Counted from the first letter of the stretch, positions 45,216 through 54,660 are shown. The stretch is DNA of 64,000 nucleotides from Endobacterium cereale (GCF_009617585.1 NZ_WIXI01000036.1:1-64000); one strand, 5' to 3'. The notes: generated by a model not told the origin, from the sequence alone. Numbers and translations: made by a program.

Positions 45216-45614
45216 TTAGTAGTCGTCGCTCTTTTCCGGCGGCACGAGGCCTTCGATACCGGCCAGCAGTTCTTCTTCCGACATCTGGTCGAAGTTGACG
45301 GCTTCCGGAGCGTCTTCTTCCTCGATGCCATCGCCGGCTGCATTGGCAGCGATGAGGCTCGACGGATCGGGCTCCGGCTCGTCCACTTCCACATGCTTCT
45401 GCAGCGAGTGGATCAGGTCTTCCTTCAGGTCGTCCGGCGACAGCGTTTCGTCGGCGATTTCGCGCAGAGCCACGACCGGGTTCTTGTCGTTGTCGCGATC
45501 GATGGTGATCGAGGCGCCCTGCGAAATCTGGCGAGCGCGGTGGCTGGCGAGCAGGACGAGCTCGAAGCGGTTGTCAACTTTGTCGATGCAATCTTCTACG
45601 GTGACGCGGGCCAT
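45216..45614 (-). CDS. rpoZ: RNA polymerase omega subunit
   Basis: A 132-residue omega subunit that helps fold beta' and assemble RNA polymerase; in proteobacteria it also forms part of the ppGpp site 1. The conserved opening [20 protein letters not shown] is clear, with ARQIS and VALREIAD further on. The C terminus is an acidic, rhizobial-type extension with [17 protein letters not shown] lies well placed before the ATG. The adjacency rpoZ-rel links polymerase and the stringent signal. Confidence 0.96.
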   Translation of the reverse strand: MARVTVEDCIDKVDNRFELVLLASHRARQISQGASITIDRDNDKNPVVALREIADETLSPDDLKEDLIHSLQKHVEVDEPEPDPSSLIAANAAGDGIEEEDAPEAVNFDQMSEEELLAGIEGLVPPEKSDDY

Positions 45615-45797
45615 TGCCTGTCCTTCTTGATTGGTCTTTCAGGGATTGACACGCCCGATACAGGCATTGGCGGCAAAATTCAAGTTTTTGTTGACATGGG
45701 TGGTGCGCGTGGTGGCCGCAACTCACGACAATTATCTTATGACCATAATTGGTGCTTGGATTCCCGAGCGCCACAGCATAAATCACTTTTATATCAC

Positions 45798-45809
45798 CAT
45801 TACGTAATG
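45798..45809. promoter_or_regulatory. Perfect 12-bp palindrome upstream of the NYN gene
   Basis: CATTACGTAATG is a perfect palindrome located 91 bases before the NYN-domain gene start, within an AT-richer gap between divergent rpoZ and NYN genes. It could be a dimeric regulator site. The regulator is unknown. Confidence 0.3.
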
Positions 45810-45899
45810 TAACACTTATTCTTGCGGATCAAGCTACAAATTGCGTAGACTGGATAGTTGGCTGATCCCGCCACGTATTTTTAAGGGAGTGGAGGTTTA

Positions 45900-46475
45900 A
45901 TGTTCGACCCTAGGGAGAAGATTGCGCTTTTTATAGATGGCGCGAATCTTTACGCGGCTTCCAAAAGCCTCGGCTTCGATATTGACTATCGTAAGCTGCT
46001 GAAGGCTTTTCAGAAGCGCGGCTATCTCCTGCGCGCCTATTATTACACAGCTCTGATTGAGGATCAGGAATACTCGTCCATCCGGCCGTTGATCGATTGG
46101 CTCGACTACAACGGCTACAAGGTCATCACCAAACCAGCCAAGGAATTCACTGATTCCATGGGCCGCCGCAAGGTGAAGGGCAATATGGACATAGAGCTGG
46201 CAATTGACGCCATGGAGCAATCGGAGACCGCTGACCACTTGGTCATCTTCTCCGGAGACGGCGATTTCACGACGCTCGTTGAGGCCCTTCAGCGTAAAGG
46301 CCGCAAGGTTTCCGTCGTTTCGACGATGGCGACCCAGCCGCCGATGATCGCCGACGACCTGCGCCGCCAGGCCGACCACTTCATCGACCTTTCGTCGCTG
46401 AAGGCCGAAATCGGACGCGATCCGTCCGAACGGCCGCAGCGTCCGGTCGAACCGGTGGAACCCGCCGAACTCTGA
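45900..46475 (+). CDS. NYN-domain (LabA/DUF88) protein
   Basis: A 191-residue PIN-like NYN-domain protein. Acidic residues of a metal site lie in LFIDGANLY (Asp14), DIELAIDAM and FSGDGDFTTLVEALQR, and the KGRKVSVVS strand completes the fold. Such proteins are probable RNases or nucleotide-binding regulators; LabA in cyanobacteria works in circadian output, but the same role is not implied here. GGAGG lies before the ATG. It is divergent from rpoZ and followed by a terminator. Confidence 0.92.
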   Translation: MFDPREKIALFIDGANLYAASKSLGFDIDYRKLLKAFQKRGYLLRAYYYTALIEDQEYSSIRPLIDWLDYNGYKVITKPAKEFTDSMGRRKVKGNMDIELAIDAMEQSETADHLVIFSGDGDFTTLVEALQRKGRKVSVVSTMATQPPMIADDLRRQADHFIDLSSLKAEIGRDPSERPQRPVEPVEPAEL

Positions 46476-46494
46476 TGAGGACGGCATAAACAAT

Positions 46495-46534
46495 AAAATA
46501 GGCGCCCGTTTTTCGGCGGCGCCTATTTTTGTTT
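46495..46534 (+). terminator. Rho-independent terminator after the NYN gene
   Basis: A 12-bp stem (AAAATAGGCGCC / GGCGCCTATTTT) with an 11-base loop is followed by TTGTTTC. It starts 19 bases after the NYN stop and could act in both directions. Confidence 0.8.
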
Positions 46535-46550
46535 CGGGTTAGAAAACACC

Positions 46551-47609
46551 ATGCTTTTCGAACGCCCCACCGACGACATTCTTTACGACGCGCTGATCTC
46601 CCGCGACGCCGCCTACGAAGGCTTTGCCTGGGCAGCGGTGAAAACAACCGGCGTCTTCTGCCGCCTCACCTGCCCTGCCCGCAAACCGAAACGCGAGAAC
46701 ACCACATTTTACGGCACCATCGCCGAATGTATGGAGGCGGGTTTTCGCCCCTGCAGCCGTTGCCGGCCACTGGTGAAATTCGGCGAGACCGACCCCGTGG
46801 TGACGAAACTGGTGGAAGCACTCGACGCCGATCCATTCCGGCGTTGGAGCGAGGACGACGTGATTGCCGCCGGCATCGATCCATCCACGGCACGGCGGGC
46901 TTTCAAGCGCCGGTTTGGCCTGAGTTTTCTGGAAATGGCGCGGCTGCGGCGCATGGGCAAGGCAGCCGACGTGCTGAATGAGGGCGCGAGCGTGATCGAC
47001 GCGCAGCTCGATGCCGGCTTTGAATCCGGCAGCGGCTTTCGCAGTGCCGTCACCAAAATGTTCGGCGAGGCCCCGGCAAAACTGCGCGGCAAAAATCTGT
47101 TACGCGCCGACTGGATCGAAACGCCGATCGGCCCGATGATCGCCATTGCCGACAGCCATGCGCTACACATTCTCGAATTCGCTGAACGCAAGGCATTGCC
47201 AGCTGAAATTCGCCGCCTGCAGGCCGCGACCGGCAGCAGCATCGTCATGGGCCGCCATGCGCCGATCGACCAGATGGAATCTGAACTGAAAGCCTATTTC
47301 GCCGGCGAGGACACGAGCTTTTCCACCCGCATCGCCGGTCACGGCACACCCTTTCAGCGCCAGGTCTGGGATGCTCTCCGAAAAATTCCGTCGGGAGAAA
47401 TCCGTTCCTATGGCGCGCTGGCGGCCAACATGAACCTGCCGTCCTCCACCCGTGCGGTTGCCGGTGCCAACGGCGCCAACCAGATCGCCATCGTGATCCC
47501 TTGCCACAGGGTGATCGCATCGGACGGTAGTTTGACCGGGTATGGTGGAGGTTTGTGGCGCAAACGCTGGCTGCTGGAGCATGAACGGCGAATGGTGGCG
47601 AAGACATAA
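46551..47609 (+). CDS. ada: Ada: methylphosphotriester/O6-methylguanine-DNA methyltransferase and regulator
   Basis: A 352-residue Ada that repairs methyl lesions and activates the adaptive response. The N-terminal zinc site is Cys37, Cys41 (FCRLTCPARKP), Cys68 and Cys71 (PCSRCRP); Cys37 accepts methyl from phosphotriesters. An AraC-type helix-turn-helix (about 85-175) follows, and the C-terminal alkyltransferase has IPCHRVIASDGSLTGYGG, the active Cys in PCHR. Full-length with all domains, unlike many split versions. No alkB or alkA lies next to it here. A terminator lies just before it, so the promoter is within the 17-base gap or earlier. Confidence 0.95.
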   Translation: MLFERPTDDILYDALISRDAAYEGFAWAAVKTTGVFCRLTCPARKPKRENTTFYGTIAECMEAGFRPCSRCRPLVKFGETDPVVTKLVEALDADPFRRWSEDDVIAAGIDPSTARRAFKRRFGLSFLEMARLRRMGKAADVLNEGASVIDAQLDAGFESGSGFRSAVTKMFGEAPAKLRGKNLLRADWIETPIGPMIAIADSHALHILEFAERKALPAEIRRLQAATGSSIVMGRHAPIDQMESELKAYFAGEDTSFSTRIAGHGTPFQRQVWDALRKIPSGEIRSYGALAANMNLPSSTRAVAGANGANQIAIVIPCHRVIASDGSLTGYGGGLWRKRWLLEHERRMVAKT

Positions 47610-47627
47610 GGCCTCGGAAGTGCTGGC

Positions 47628-48065
47628 CTATGATGTCGCCTCGGCGCTGCTGTCTTCCCGCTCGAACGTCCAATCGGAGGCGAAACACTCGAAGGTCTCG
47701 TCTCTCAGATAAAAGAGAAAATGACGATCTTCTCCCGTCTCTGATGACAGGACATGCCAGTCATCAGGCTGCAGCCTGACATCATCCTCGCCGGCCAATT
47801 CATAAAACTCGCCCCATATCGGAGCGGATCGGCTGTAACGGCACTGCCCACGGTACCAGCCCTCATCATTGGTGGCTCCAAGGCGCCAGCGCGTGCACCG
47901 GGCAAAGATGAGCGCGCCCTTTTTGTCTTCAGCGAAGTCATAGATTTGGGAATTCAACACGAAAGACAGGCGAGTAATTGCCTCCGTCACCGTCACGCTC
48001 GGATCCGGCGAATTTGGCTCGGCATTCCAGCCTGCGTTCAATCGGCGAAACTCAGGCAGGAACAC
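47628..48065 (-). CDS. Hypothetical protein, 145 residues
   Basis: An unrecognised soluble protein. It opens MFLPEFRRLNAGWNAEPNSP, and later contains RCTRWRLGATNDEGWYRG and HFLFYLRDETFECFASDW; Trp and Tyr are abundant. No signal peptide or membrane helix. The end lies 19 bases from the convergent ada gene. Upstream is smpB on the same strand with a 40-base gap. Composition is consistent with a real gene. Confidence 0.65.
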   Translation of the reverse strand: MFLPEFRRLNAGWNAEPNSPDPSVTVTEAITRLSFVLNSQIYDFAEDKKGALIFARCTRWRLGATNDEGWYRGQCRYSRSAPIWGEFYELAGEDDVRLQPDDWHVLSSETGEDRHFLFYLRDETFECFASDWTFEREDSSAEATS

Positions 48066-48105
48066 GACGTCTCCAAATCCGGCGAAACGGAAGGGTGGGC
48101 TAAGA

Positions 48106-48582
48106 TCACCCCGTCTTCAGCAACCGCGATTTCTGCCTGTTCCAGTCGCGTTCCTTCTCGGTCTCGCGCTTGTCATGCAGCTTCTTGCCCTTGGCGAGCG
48201 CCAGTTCCAGCTTGGCCCGGCCCTTTTCGTTGAAATAAATCTTCAACGGTACCAGCGTCATGCCTTCGCGGTTGATACCGACACGCATGCGGCTGATCTC
48301 GCGCTTCGACAAGAGCAGTTTGCGGCGGCGGCGCGGTTCGTGGTTGAAGCGGTTGGCCTGCAGATATTCCGGCAGATGGCTGTTGATCAGCCAGATCTCG
48401 TTACCTTCGTCAGATGCATAGGATTCGGCGATATTGGCCTTGCCTTCGCGCAGTGATTTCACCTCGGTGCCGGTCAGCACGATGCCTGCCTCGTAGGTGT
48501 CGAGGATCTCGTAATTGAAGCGGGCCTTGCGATTTTCCGCGACTATCTTGTTGACCGTGCGCTGGCTGCCTCTGGGGGCCAT
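48106..48582 (-). CDS. smpB: SsrA-binding protein SmpB
   Basis: A 158-residue protein that brings tmRNA to stalled ribosomes for rescue. It has the beta-barrel motifs [20 protein letters not shown] and [13 protein letters not shown], the RDKRE-type C-terminal tail ([16 protein letters not shown]), and ends in a basic tail. I chose ATG 48582 (MAPRGSQR); the frame extends to 48654 without homology. The order dapA-smpB is typical for Rhizobiaceae. The tmRNA gene is not in the window. Confidence 0.97.
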   Translation of the reverse strand: MAPRGSQRTVNKIVAENRKARFNYEILDTYEAGIVLTGTEVKSLREGKANIAESYASDEGNEIWLINSHLPEYLQANRFNHEPRRRRKLLLSKREISRMRVGINREGMTLVPLKIYFNEKGRAKLELALAKGKKLHDKRETEKERDWNRQKSRLLKTG

Positions 48583-48713
48583 GGGATGTCTTCCGTCTCG
48601 CCATCTGAAACAAGTGTCCCCGGCCTTGGCGAGGACCGGGGTTCTGTCAGTCATATCTAGTGCGTGCAGTGCCGAAAGTGAAGCACCGCCTTACGACGAT
48701 GCCTCGTAATGCC

Positions 48714-49598
48714 TCAGTTCAACAGGCCGGCATGGCGCAGCGCCGCATCGATCGCCGCTTCGGTTGCCGGCTCCAGCGTCGACATCAGTGGCGAACGCAC
48801 GGTGCGGTTCATCCCGCGCGTGCGGTTTAGCGCATATTTGGCGCCACACAGGCCCGGTTCCATGAAGATTGCCTTGTGCAGCGGCATCAGGCGATCCTGA
48901 TAATCCAGCGCCGCCCTGAAATCGCCGGCGGCGGTGGCTGCCTGGAACTCGGCAGAAAGGCGCGGCGCAACGTTGGCCACAACCGAAATGCAGCCTACAC
49001 CGCCATGGGCGTTGAAGCCGAGCGCCGTCGCATCCTCACCTGACAGCTGGATAAAATCCTTGCCGCAAGTGATGCGCTGCTCGGAAACGCGTTCGATCTT
49101 GCCCGTCGCATCCTTGACGCCGATGATGTTCTTGTGTGCCTTGACCAGCGCGCCCATCGTTTCCGGGCTCATGTCGATGACCGAGCGCGGCGGAATGTTG
49201 TAGATGATGATCGGCAGTTTGGTCGCTTCGGCGACGGCGGAAAAATGCGCAAACAGGCCCTTCTGGGTAGGCTTGTTATAATAGGGCGTAACCACGAGGA
49301 TGGCGTCGGCACCAGCTTTTTCAGCATGGACGGCAAGCTCGATCGATTCGCGCGTGTTGTTGGAACCGGCGCCGGCAATCACCGGCACGCGACCGGCGGC
49401 CGCTTCGATACAGAGCTCGACAACGCGGTTATGCTCGGCATGCGACAGGGTTGGCGATTCGCCCGTGGTGCCGACCGGTACAAGACCGGAGCTGCCTTCG
49501 GTGATCTGCCAGTCCACATGGTCCGCAAAGGCCTGCTCGTCGACCGCGCCCTCCGCCGTGAACGGGGTAACAAGAGCGGGCATCGATCCCTTGAACAT
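48714..49598 (-). CDS. dapA: 4-hydroxy-tetrahydrodipicolinate synthase
   Basis: A 294-residue aldolase-family enzyme that condenses pyruvate and aspartate semialdehyde, the first step of lysine and diaminopimelate synthesis. The conserved [14 protein letters not shown], the tyrosine region [10 protein letters not shown] and the Schiff-base Lys in IGVKDATG are visible. Chosen start ATG 49598 with GAGGAGAG upstream. Lysine inhibition is common for the family. It lies directly upstream of smpB on the minus strand. Confidence 0.97.
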   Translation of the reverse strand: MFKGSMPALVTPFTAEGAVDEQAFADHVDWQITEGSSGLVPVGTTGESPTLSHAEHNRVVELCIEAAAGRVPVIAGAGSNNTRESIELAVHAEKAGADAILVVTPYYNKPTQKGLFAHFSAVAEATKLPIIIYNIPPRSVIDMSPETMGALVKAHKNIIGVKDATGKIERVSEQRITCGKDFIQLSGEDATALGFNAHGGVGCISVVANVAPRLSAEFQAATAAGDFRAALDYQDRLMPLHKAIFMEPGLCGAKYALNRTRGMNRTVRSPLMSTLEPATEAAIDAALRHAGLLN

Positions 49599-49925
49599 GC
49601 AAAAACTCTCCTCGGCGGCCCAGAATCTTTGAAGATTCATGCTTCGGCCCTAATCCAATTTTATAGGCAAAATCCTATTCGGCGGGCACCATAGATTGCT
49701 GTCGATCCGCCGACAAGCGCAGCCATGACGCTTTCGTGACGATCCGGTCACGGAAAAGCACGCATTTGCTTGAATACGGTAAGGAATCGTTAATCGGCCT
49801 GGTCGCTAATCGATGGTATAAAGGATCATGTCGATGGCGTGTGATCCCGCAAGAGAATGAGGATTGCCGAAGCTGCAGGACGGGGCGGTTCCAAAGGTTT
49901 CAGGCACAAAGTTCGTGGACGGTGA
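49599..49925. other. 327-bp divergent intergenic region
   Basis: This gap separates dapA (minus) from the lytic transglycosylase (plus) and must hold both promoters. It has no convincing gene. AT-rich stretches such as TTTTATAGGCAAAATCC (near 49660) and TATAAAGGATC (near 49820) could be promoter parts. I see no strong palindrome or riboswitch. Confidence 0.5.
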
Positions 49926-52037
49926 ATGAGAAAAAATGTTCTGATCCTTGCAGGCCTTGGCCTCGGATTGACCGCAGGCCTTTTCGACCTGCGCATGAGC
50001 ATTGCTGCGTCGTTGCCGGAAGGTCCGGTCCCGCTGCCTTTCGTCAAACCGGATGCACCCCGGCCGAATGCGCCCGCCCGGCCACCGATGTCTTCTCCCG
50101 ACATTACCGGTTCTATCCCCTCACCTTCGCTGCCGCAGCGCGGCGGTCGCCTCGGTATGGTCAGCCAGCTGAAAACCGGGCTTGATGCGCTTTCCGCGCG
50201 TGATGCCGGCACCGCGATTGCGACCCGCAACAGCCTGCCCGCCGGCTCGCTCGACCGCCAGATCCTCACCTGGGCAATCGCAACGTCCGGCCTCAACGGT
50301 GTGCCCTCTTTCGAGATTGCAAATGCACAGCGCGAATTGCGCGGCTGGCCGGGGCTCACCCGCCTGCGTGCCAACTCGGAGCGCGCGCTTTACCGCGAAA
50401 ATCCGGCCCCGGCTTCCGTGCTTGCCGCCTTCGGCAACAGTGCGGCCGAAACGCCGGAAGGCGCGATGGTCCTCGCCCGCGCTCTGGTCACCTCCGGAGA
50501 CAGCAAACGCGCCGCCACCGTGCTGCGCACGATCTGGACCGGTGAGGCGCTGGACAAGGGCACCGAGGACAAGATCCTCAAGGAATTTTCCGGCCTTCTC
50601 TCCACTGCCGACCATAAGGCTCGCATGGATTACCTGATGTATCGCGGACGCACGGCGCAGGCCGAGCGGTTCGCCGATCTCGGCCGCGCGCAGTCGCTCT
50701 ACAAGGCATGGGCCGCCGTTGCCACGAAGAGCAAAAATGCCGATCAACTTCTGCAGGCGGCATCCGCCAACTGGAGCAAGGACCCGGCCTATCTGTTTTC
50801 CACGATCGAGAACCTGCGCCATCAGGACCGTTACCGCGAGGCAGCCAGCCTGCTCGACAAGGCACCGCGGGATGCCACCCGGCTCGTCAATGGCGGCGAA
50901 TGGTGGAACGAGCGCCGCATCATCGCACGCGGCCTGGCCGACAAGGGTGACTTTGCCGAGGCCTATCGTGTCGCCTCCCACCACATGGCGACTGCCGCCA
51001 CGGATATCGTCGACGCGGAATTTCATGCCGGCTGGTATGCGCTGCGCGCGCTCAAGAACCCGACAGACGCTGAAAAACATTTTCGCGCAATCCTGAATAC
51101 CTCGACGCGACCGCTTTCGGCGTCGCGCGCGCTCTACTGGCTCGGCCGCTCCGCCGAAGCCGGCGGCCCCGGCAAGGCAGCTGATTTTTACCGGCAGGCC
51201 GCACAATATTCCGGCACATTCTACGGCCAGTTGGCAGCAGCCAAACTCGGCACGAAGGTACTGAACGTTTCCTATCCCGCACCAAGCGATAGCGACCGAC
51301 GCAATTTCGAGAACCGCGAAGTGGTGCGCGCCATCGACCGGCTGGATGCGGCCGGCCATGATTCGCGTGCAAACGCACTATACCGCGCACTGGCCGACGA
51401 GATCACCAGCCCCGGCGAACTCGCCATTCTGACCGCACGCGCAGAAAAGAACGGCGACCATGCGCTGTCTTTGCAGATCGGTAAATCCGCCTTTGCGCGC
51501 GGCATCGAGGTGGCGGCACTTGCTTACCCGACCGGCGTCATCCCCTCCTCCGCGAATATTGCCGGCTCCGGCAAGGCGCTGGCTTATGCCATCGCCCGCC
51601 AGGAAAGCGCCTTCAACCCGGCCGCCATTTCACCGGCCGATGCGCGCGGCCTGCTGCAAATTCTTCCGGGCACCGCCAAAGGCGTCGCCGGTCGTCACGG
51701 CATTACCTACACGGCCGCCAAACTCACAACCGACGCCGGTTATAACGCCACGCTTGGTGCCCATTATCTCGGCGAGCAGATCGACAGTTTTGGTGGCTCC
51801 TACATCCTCACCTTCATCGCCTATAATGCCGGTCCGCGCCGCGTGCCGGATTGGGTCGCCCGCTATGGCGATCCGCGCGGCAAATCGCTGGATGAGGTGA
51901 TCGACTGGATCGAGCGCATCCCCTTCCCCGAAACCCGCAATTACGTGCAGCGGGTGATGGAGAATTACCAGGTCTACAAGACACGTCTCGGCCAGACGGC
52001 TGATATCGAGGATGATCTGAGGTTCGGGCGGCGATAA
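49926..52037 (+). CDS. slt: Soluble lytic murein transglycosylase
   Basis: A 703-residue exported enzyme that cleaves peptidoglycan glycan strands, forming 1,6-anhydro ends. An N-terminal export signal (about residues 1-30) is followed by a Pro-rich linker, an alpha-helical superhelix with tetratricopeptide-like repeats (about 90-520), and the C-terminal SLT catalytic domain with the Glu in IARQESAFNP, then SPADARGLLQILPGTA and FIAYNAGPRRV. Domain order equals that of Slt70. It is likely periplasmic. ATG 49926; the ribosome site is weak. A two-way terminator lies after it. Confidence 0.93.
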   Translation: MRKNVLILAGLGLGLTAGLFDLRMSIAASLPEGPVPLPFVKPDAPRPNAPARPPMSSPDITGSIPSPSLPQRGGRLGMVSQLKTGLDALSARDAGTAIATRNSLPAGSLDRQILTWAIATSGLNGVPSFEIANAQRELRGWPGLTRLRANSERALYRENPAPASVLAAFGNSAAETPEGAMVLARALVTSGDSKRAATVLRTIWTGEALDKGTEDKILKEFSGLLSTADHKARMDYLMYRGRTAQAERFADLGRAQSLYKAWAAVATKSKNADQLLQAASANWSKDPAYLFSTIENLRHQDRYREAASLLDKAPRDATRLVNGGEWWNERRIIARGLADKGDFAEAYRVASHHMATAATDIVDAEFHAGWYALRALKNPTDAEKHFRAILNTSTRPLSASRALYWLGRSAEAGGPGKAADFYRQAAQYSGTFYGQLAAAKLGTKVLNVSYPAPSDSDRRNFENREVVRAIDRLDAAGHDSRANALYRALADEITSPGELAILTARAEKNGDHALSLQIGKSAFARGIEVAALAYPTGVIPSSANIAGSGKALAYAIARQESAFNPAAISPADARGLLQILPGTAKGVAGRHGITYTAAKLTTDAGYNATLGAHYLGEQIDSFGGSYILTFIAYNAGPRRVPDWVARYGDPRGKSLDEVIDWIERIPFPETRNYVQRVMENYQVYKTRLGQTADIEDDLRFGRR

Positions 52038-52126
52038 GCCGAAAACGACGACATGTGCTGTTTCATCGTTTGTTGCCCACAGCCATCCGACATCAAGGCC
52101 TCGCACATTCAGCATCCACAACGAAA

Positions 52127-52157
52127 AAGCCCGCGGAGATGATCCGCGGGCTTCTTT
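52127..52157. terminator. Bidirectional rho-independent terminator
   Basis: An 11-bp stem (AAGCCCGCGGA / TCCGCGGGCTT) with a GATGA loop lies between the convergent slt and porin genes. A T-rich run follows on the plus strand and AAAAA on the other side gives a T-tract for the porin transcript. Confidence 0.85.
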
Positions 52158-52175
52158 GTCTCTTGCGAGATCCGA

Positions 52176-53300
52176 TTAGAACGAACGCTGCAGACGCAGG
52201 AAGCCGTCCCAACGATCGCCATCGCCAACGCCAGCAAGATCAACGTCTACGCTGGTGTAGTTGACGGTGGCCTTAGCCTTCAGGTTGGTGGTGATTTCGT
52301 AGTCGGCCGTTACGCCAACGCGCCATGCATCGCCGCCATCATAATCGCTATCGCCGTAAACCGGCAGGATATTAGACCAGTACTGAGCACCGGGCGTGAT
52401 AGCGAGCTTGTCGGAAACCTTGATAGCGTATTCAGCACCAATGCTCCATTCGGAGAAGTCCCAGTAACGCGACGGGCCGAAGGAGTAGACGCCGAAGACG
52501 CCGAGGGTACCTGGGCCGATTTCGGCAGCGAGTGTCGAAGCGATGACGCCATCGTCGAAGTCGAAGTCGTAAGCACCGAACAGATCGATAGCAACGCCAC
52601 CGAACTTGCCAGCGATCATGGCGTTGACGCCAAGTTCGTCTTCATTGCCAGGAACGAAATCCCCAGCGCCGTTAACAAAACCACCGGTCTTCCAGCCGTC
52701 CTGCGAGTCGAAAGCGTCAGCCTGGATGTAGGCCTGGAAAGAGCCGCCGTCGAACGTGTAACGGATAGAGTTGTTCAGAGTGTCGCCACCGATATAACCG
52801 AAATCGCTGCCGAGCGGACCACCGTCAGACAGAACAGTTTCGCCCGGAAGGCCGTTATCGAAGTAGCCGTAGAAGTAACCGACCTGCAGGCCGCCGAGCT
52901 GGATGATGGCTTCATCCACGAAGAAATCCTGGCTGCCGCCGTTGGTGTCGGCTTCAAGGCTGATCGACGAACCGAGCGTGCCGAGTTCCGTGTCGGACTT
53001 GGCGGCGATGGTCAGGTAACCACGGGTATTGGTGCGGTAGCCGCCTTCCTGAAAGCGACCGCCTGCGGGGCCGTCGAAATCGAAATCGCTACGGCCGTCG
53101 ACCTGGACGCGAACATAACCGCCGATCTTGAGGCAGGTTTCGGTGCCCGGGATGTAGAAATAGCCGGTGCCGAACGCGTCGCAGACGCGTACGTATTCCA
53201 TGGGTTCCGGTTCGGCAGCGACGATAGCGTCGGCCGCCTGGGCGCCGGAAACGGCTGCCAGCGCAGCTGCGGAGCCGAGAAGAAGGCTTTTGATGTTCAT
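52176..53300 (-). CDS. Omp2b/RopA-type porin, copy 1
   Basis: A 374-residue outer-membrane porin with a signal peptide (MNIKSLLLGSAAALAAVSG, cleavage near AQA) and a 16-strand-type beta barrel ending in the C-terminal Phe of LQRSF, required for outer-membrane assembly. The motif MEYVRVCDAFGTGYFYIPGT is the hallmark of the porin family of Rhizobiales and Brucella. The first 73 residues equal those of copy 2, but the later loops differ, with GGRFQEGG extra. Likely a major porin for small solutes. Shine-Dalgarno GGGGAA. Confidence 0.95.
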   Translation of the reverse strand: MNIKSLLLGSAAALAAVSGAQAADAIVAAEPEPMEYVRVCDAFGTGYFYIPGTETCLKIGGYVRVQVDGRSDFDFDGPAGGRFQEGGYRTNTRGYLTIAAKSDTELGTLGSSISLEADTNGGSQDFFVDEAIIQLGGLQVGYFYGYFDNGLPGETVLSDGGPLGSDFGYIGGDTLNNSIRYTFDGGSFQAYIQADAFDSQDGWKTGGFVNGAGDFVPGNEDELGVNAMIAGKFGGVAIDLFGAYDFDFDDGVIASTLAAEIGPGTLGVFGVYSFGPSRYWDFSEWSIGAEYAIKVSDKLAITPGAQYWSNILPVYGDSDYDGGDAWRVGVTADYEITTNLKAKATVNYTSVDVDLAGVGDGDRWDGFLRLQRSF

Positions 53301-53527
53301 TGGTCATTCCCCGATTTGGCGAGTCATTCTTACGGGGTCCAACGTACATGTGCATAACTTGCTTTCAAGCAAATCCGGCACTGCTAATGCGCCTCGCCAC
53401 ATAGTTGCGACACCTGCGTCACTTTTATGTCACAACTTATTGCAGTGCACACAGTCTTTCCACACCCTGCCGGATTTTTCATCTTCGGTCGAATCGAAAC
53501 CAAAGCCGACGAAGGCCCAAAACAGAA

Positions 53528-53550
53528 AAGCCCGGCCAAAGGCCGGGCTT
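53528..53550 (-). terminator. Rho-independent terminator for porin copy 2
   Basis: A perfect 10-bp stem (AAGCCCGGCC / GGCCGGGCTT) with an AAA loop lies 25 bases after the end of copy 2. On the minus strand the stem is followed by TTCTGTTTTGGG. Confidence 0.85.
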
Positions 53551-53574
53551 CCCGATCAAACCTGAAAGGTCAGA

Positions 53575-54642
53575 TTAGAACGAACGCTGCAGACGGAAGA
53601 AGCCGTCCCAACGGTCAGCAGATTCTACGCCGTTGTCTACGTCGGTGTAGTTAACAGTTGCCTTAGCAGTCAGGCCCTGGGTGATCTTGTAGTCGGCAGT
53701 TACGCCAACGCGCCAAGCGTCACCACCAACGTAGTCGCCGGTGCCGTAGTTACGGGTAACGTTATCCCAGTACTGAGCGCCCGGGGTGATCGAGAACTTG
53801 TCGGTTACAGCGATTGCGTATTCTGCACCGATGCTCCACTCGGAGAAGTCCCAGTAAGCGGACGGGCCGGTCGAGTATACGCCGAAGACGCCGAGCTTGC
53901 CCGGGCCGATTTCAGCCGACAGGGTCGAAGCGATAACGCCGTCTTCCCAATCGAAGTCGTAGGCGCCGAACAGGTCGATCGATACGCCGCCGAACTTGCC
54001 AGCGATCATGGCGTTAACGCCAACTTCGTCCTGCGTGTCAACGATACCGTTGTCGAACTTCCAGCCAGCTTCCGAGTTGAAAGCGTCAGCCTGGATGTAG
54101 GCCTGGAAAGCGCCGCCATCGAAGGTGTAACGGATGGAGTTGTTCAGCGTGTCGCCAGCGATGTAGCCGCTACCGAACGGGCCGCCGTCCGAAAGAACGG
54201 TTTCGCCCGGAAGGCCGTTATCGAAGTAGTTGTAGAACTGACCAACGCGGAGACCACCGATTTCGAGGTAGGTTTCTTCGAGGTAGAAGTCCGAGTCGCT
54301 GTTCGTGTTGGCGCGCAGCGTGATCTTGGAAGCGAGCGTGCCGAGTTCCGTGTCAGACTTGGCGTCGAACTGGAGCTGAGCGCGGGTGTTGGTGCGGTAA
54401 CCGCCCTGCTGACCGGTCAGGTCGAAGTCCGAACGACCGTCAACCTGTACACGAACGTAACCACCGATCTTGAGGCAGGTTTCGGTGCCCGGGATGTAGA
54501 AGTAGCCGGTGCCGAAAGCGTCGCAAACGCGGACGTATTCCATGGGCTCAGGTTCAGCAGCAACGATAGCGTCGGCAGCCTGTGCGCCAGATACAGCAGC
54601 GAGAGCTGCTGCGGAGCCGAGAAGAAGGCTCTTGATGTTCAT
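53575..54642 (-). CDS. Omp2b/RopA-type porin, copy 2
   Basis: A 355-residue outer-membrane porin, paralogue of copy 1, with the same signal peptide, the same CDAFGTGYFYIPGTETCLKI opening and LQRSF end. Loops differ (FDLTGQQGGYRTNTR and others). Its codons are richer in the A/T third-position set used for high expression in rhizobia than copy 1's, suggesting it is the more expressed copy. The 5' leader forms a hairpin with the Shine-Dalgarno in its loop (next feature). A strong terminator is downstream. Confidence 0.95.
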   Translation of the reverse strand: MNIKSLLLGSAAALAAVSGAQAADAIVAAEPEPMEYVRVCDAFGTGYFYIPGTETCLKIGGYVRVQVDGRSDFDLTGQQGGYRTNTRAQLQFDAKSDTELGTLASKITLRANTNSDSDFYLEETYLEIGGLRVGQFYNYFDNGLPGETVLSDGGPFGSGYIAGDTLNNSIRYTFDGGAFQAYIQADAFNSEAGWKFDNGIVDTQDEVGVNAMIAGKFGGVSIDLFGAYDFDWEDGVIASTLSAEIGPGKLGVFGVYSTGPSAYWDFSEWSIGAEYAIAVTDKFSITPGAQYWDNVTRNYGTGDYVGGDAWRVGVTADYKITQGLTAKATVNYTDVDNGVESADRWDGFFRLQRSF

Positions 54643-54643
54643 G

Positions 54644-54660
54644 TTTGACCTCCAGTCAAA
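54644..54660 (-). promoter_or_regulatory. Hairpin exposing the porin Shine-Dalgarno in its loop
   Basis: Directly before the copy-2 porin ATG the mRNA can fold TTTGAC / GTCAAA (6 bp) around a 5-base loop TGGAG that is the Shine-Dalgarno core. The stem ends one base before the ATG. Such loops can be bound by ribosomes or small RNAs. Copy 1 has no such structure. Confidence 0.5.

Noticed and set aside
50121..51359. 412-codon minus-strand frame opposite the lytic transglycosylase
   Set aside because: The sense gene has a signal peptide and SLT catalytic domain; the antisense product has no recognisable motifs.
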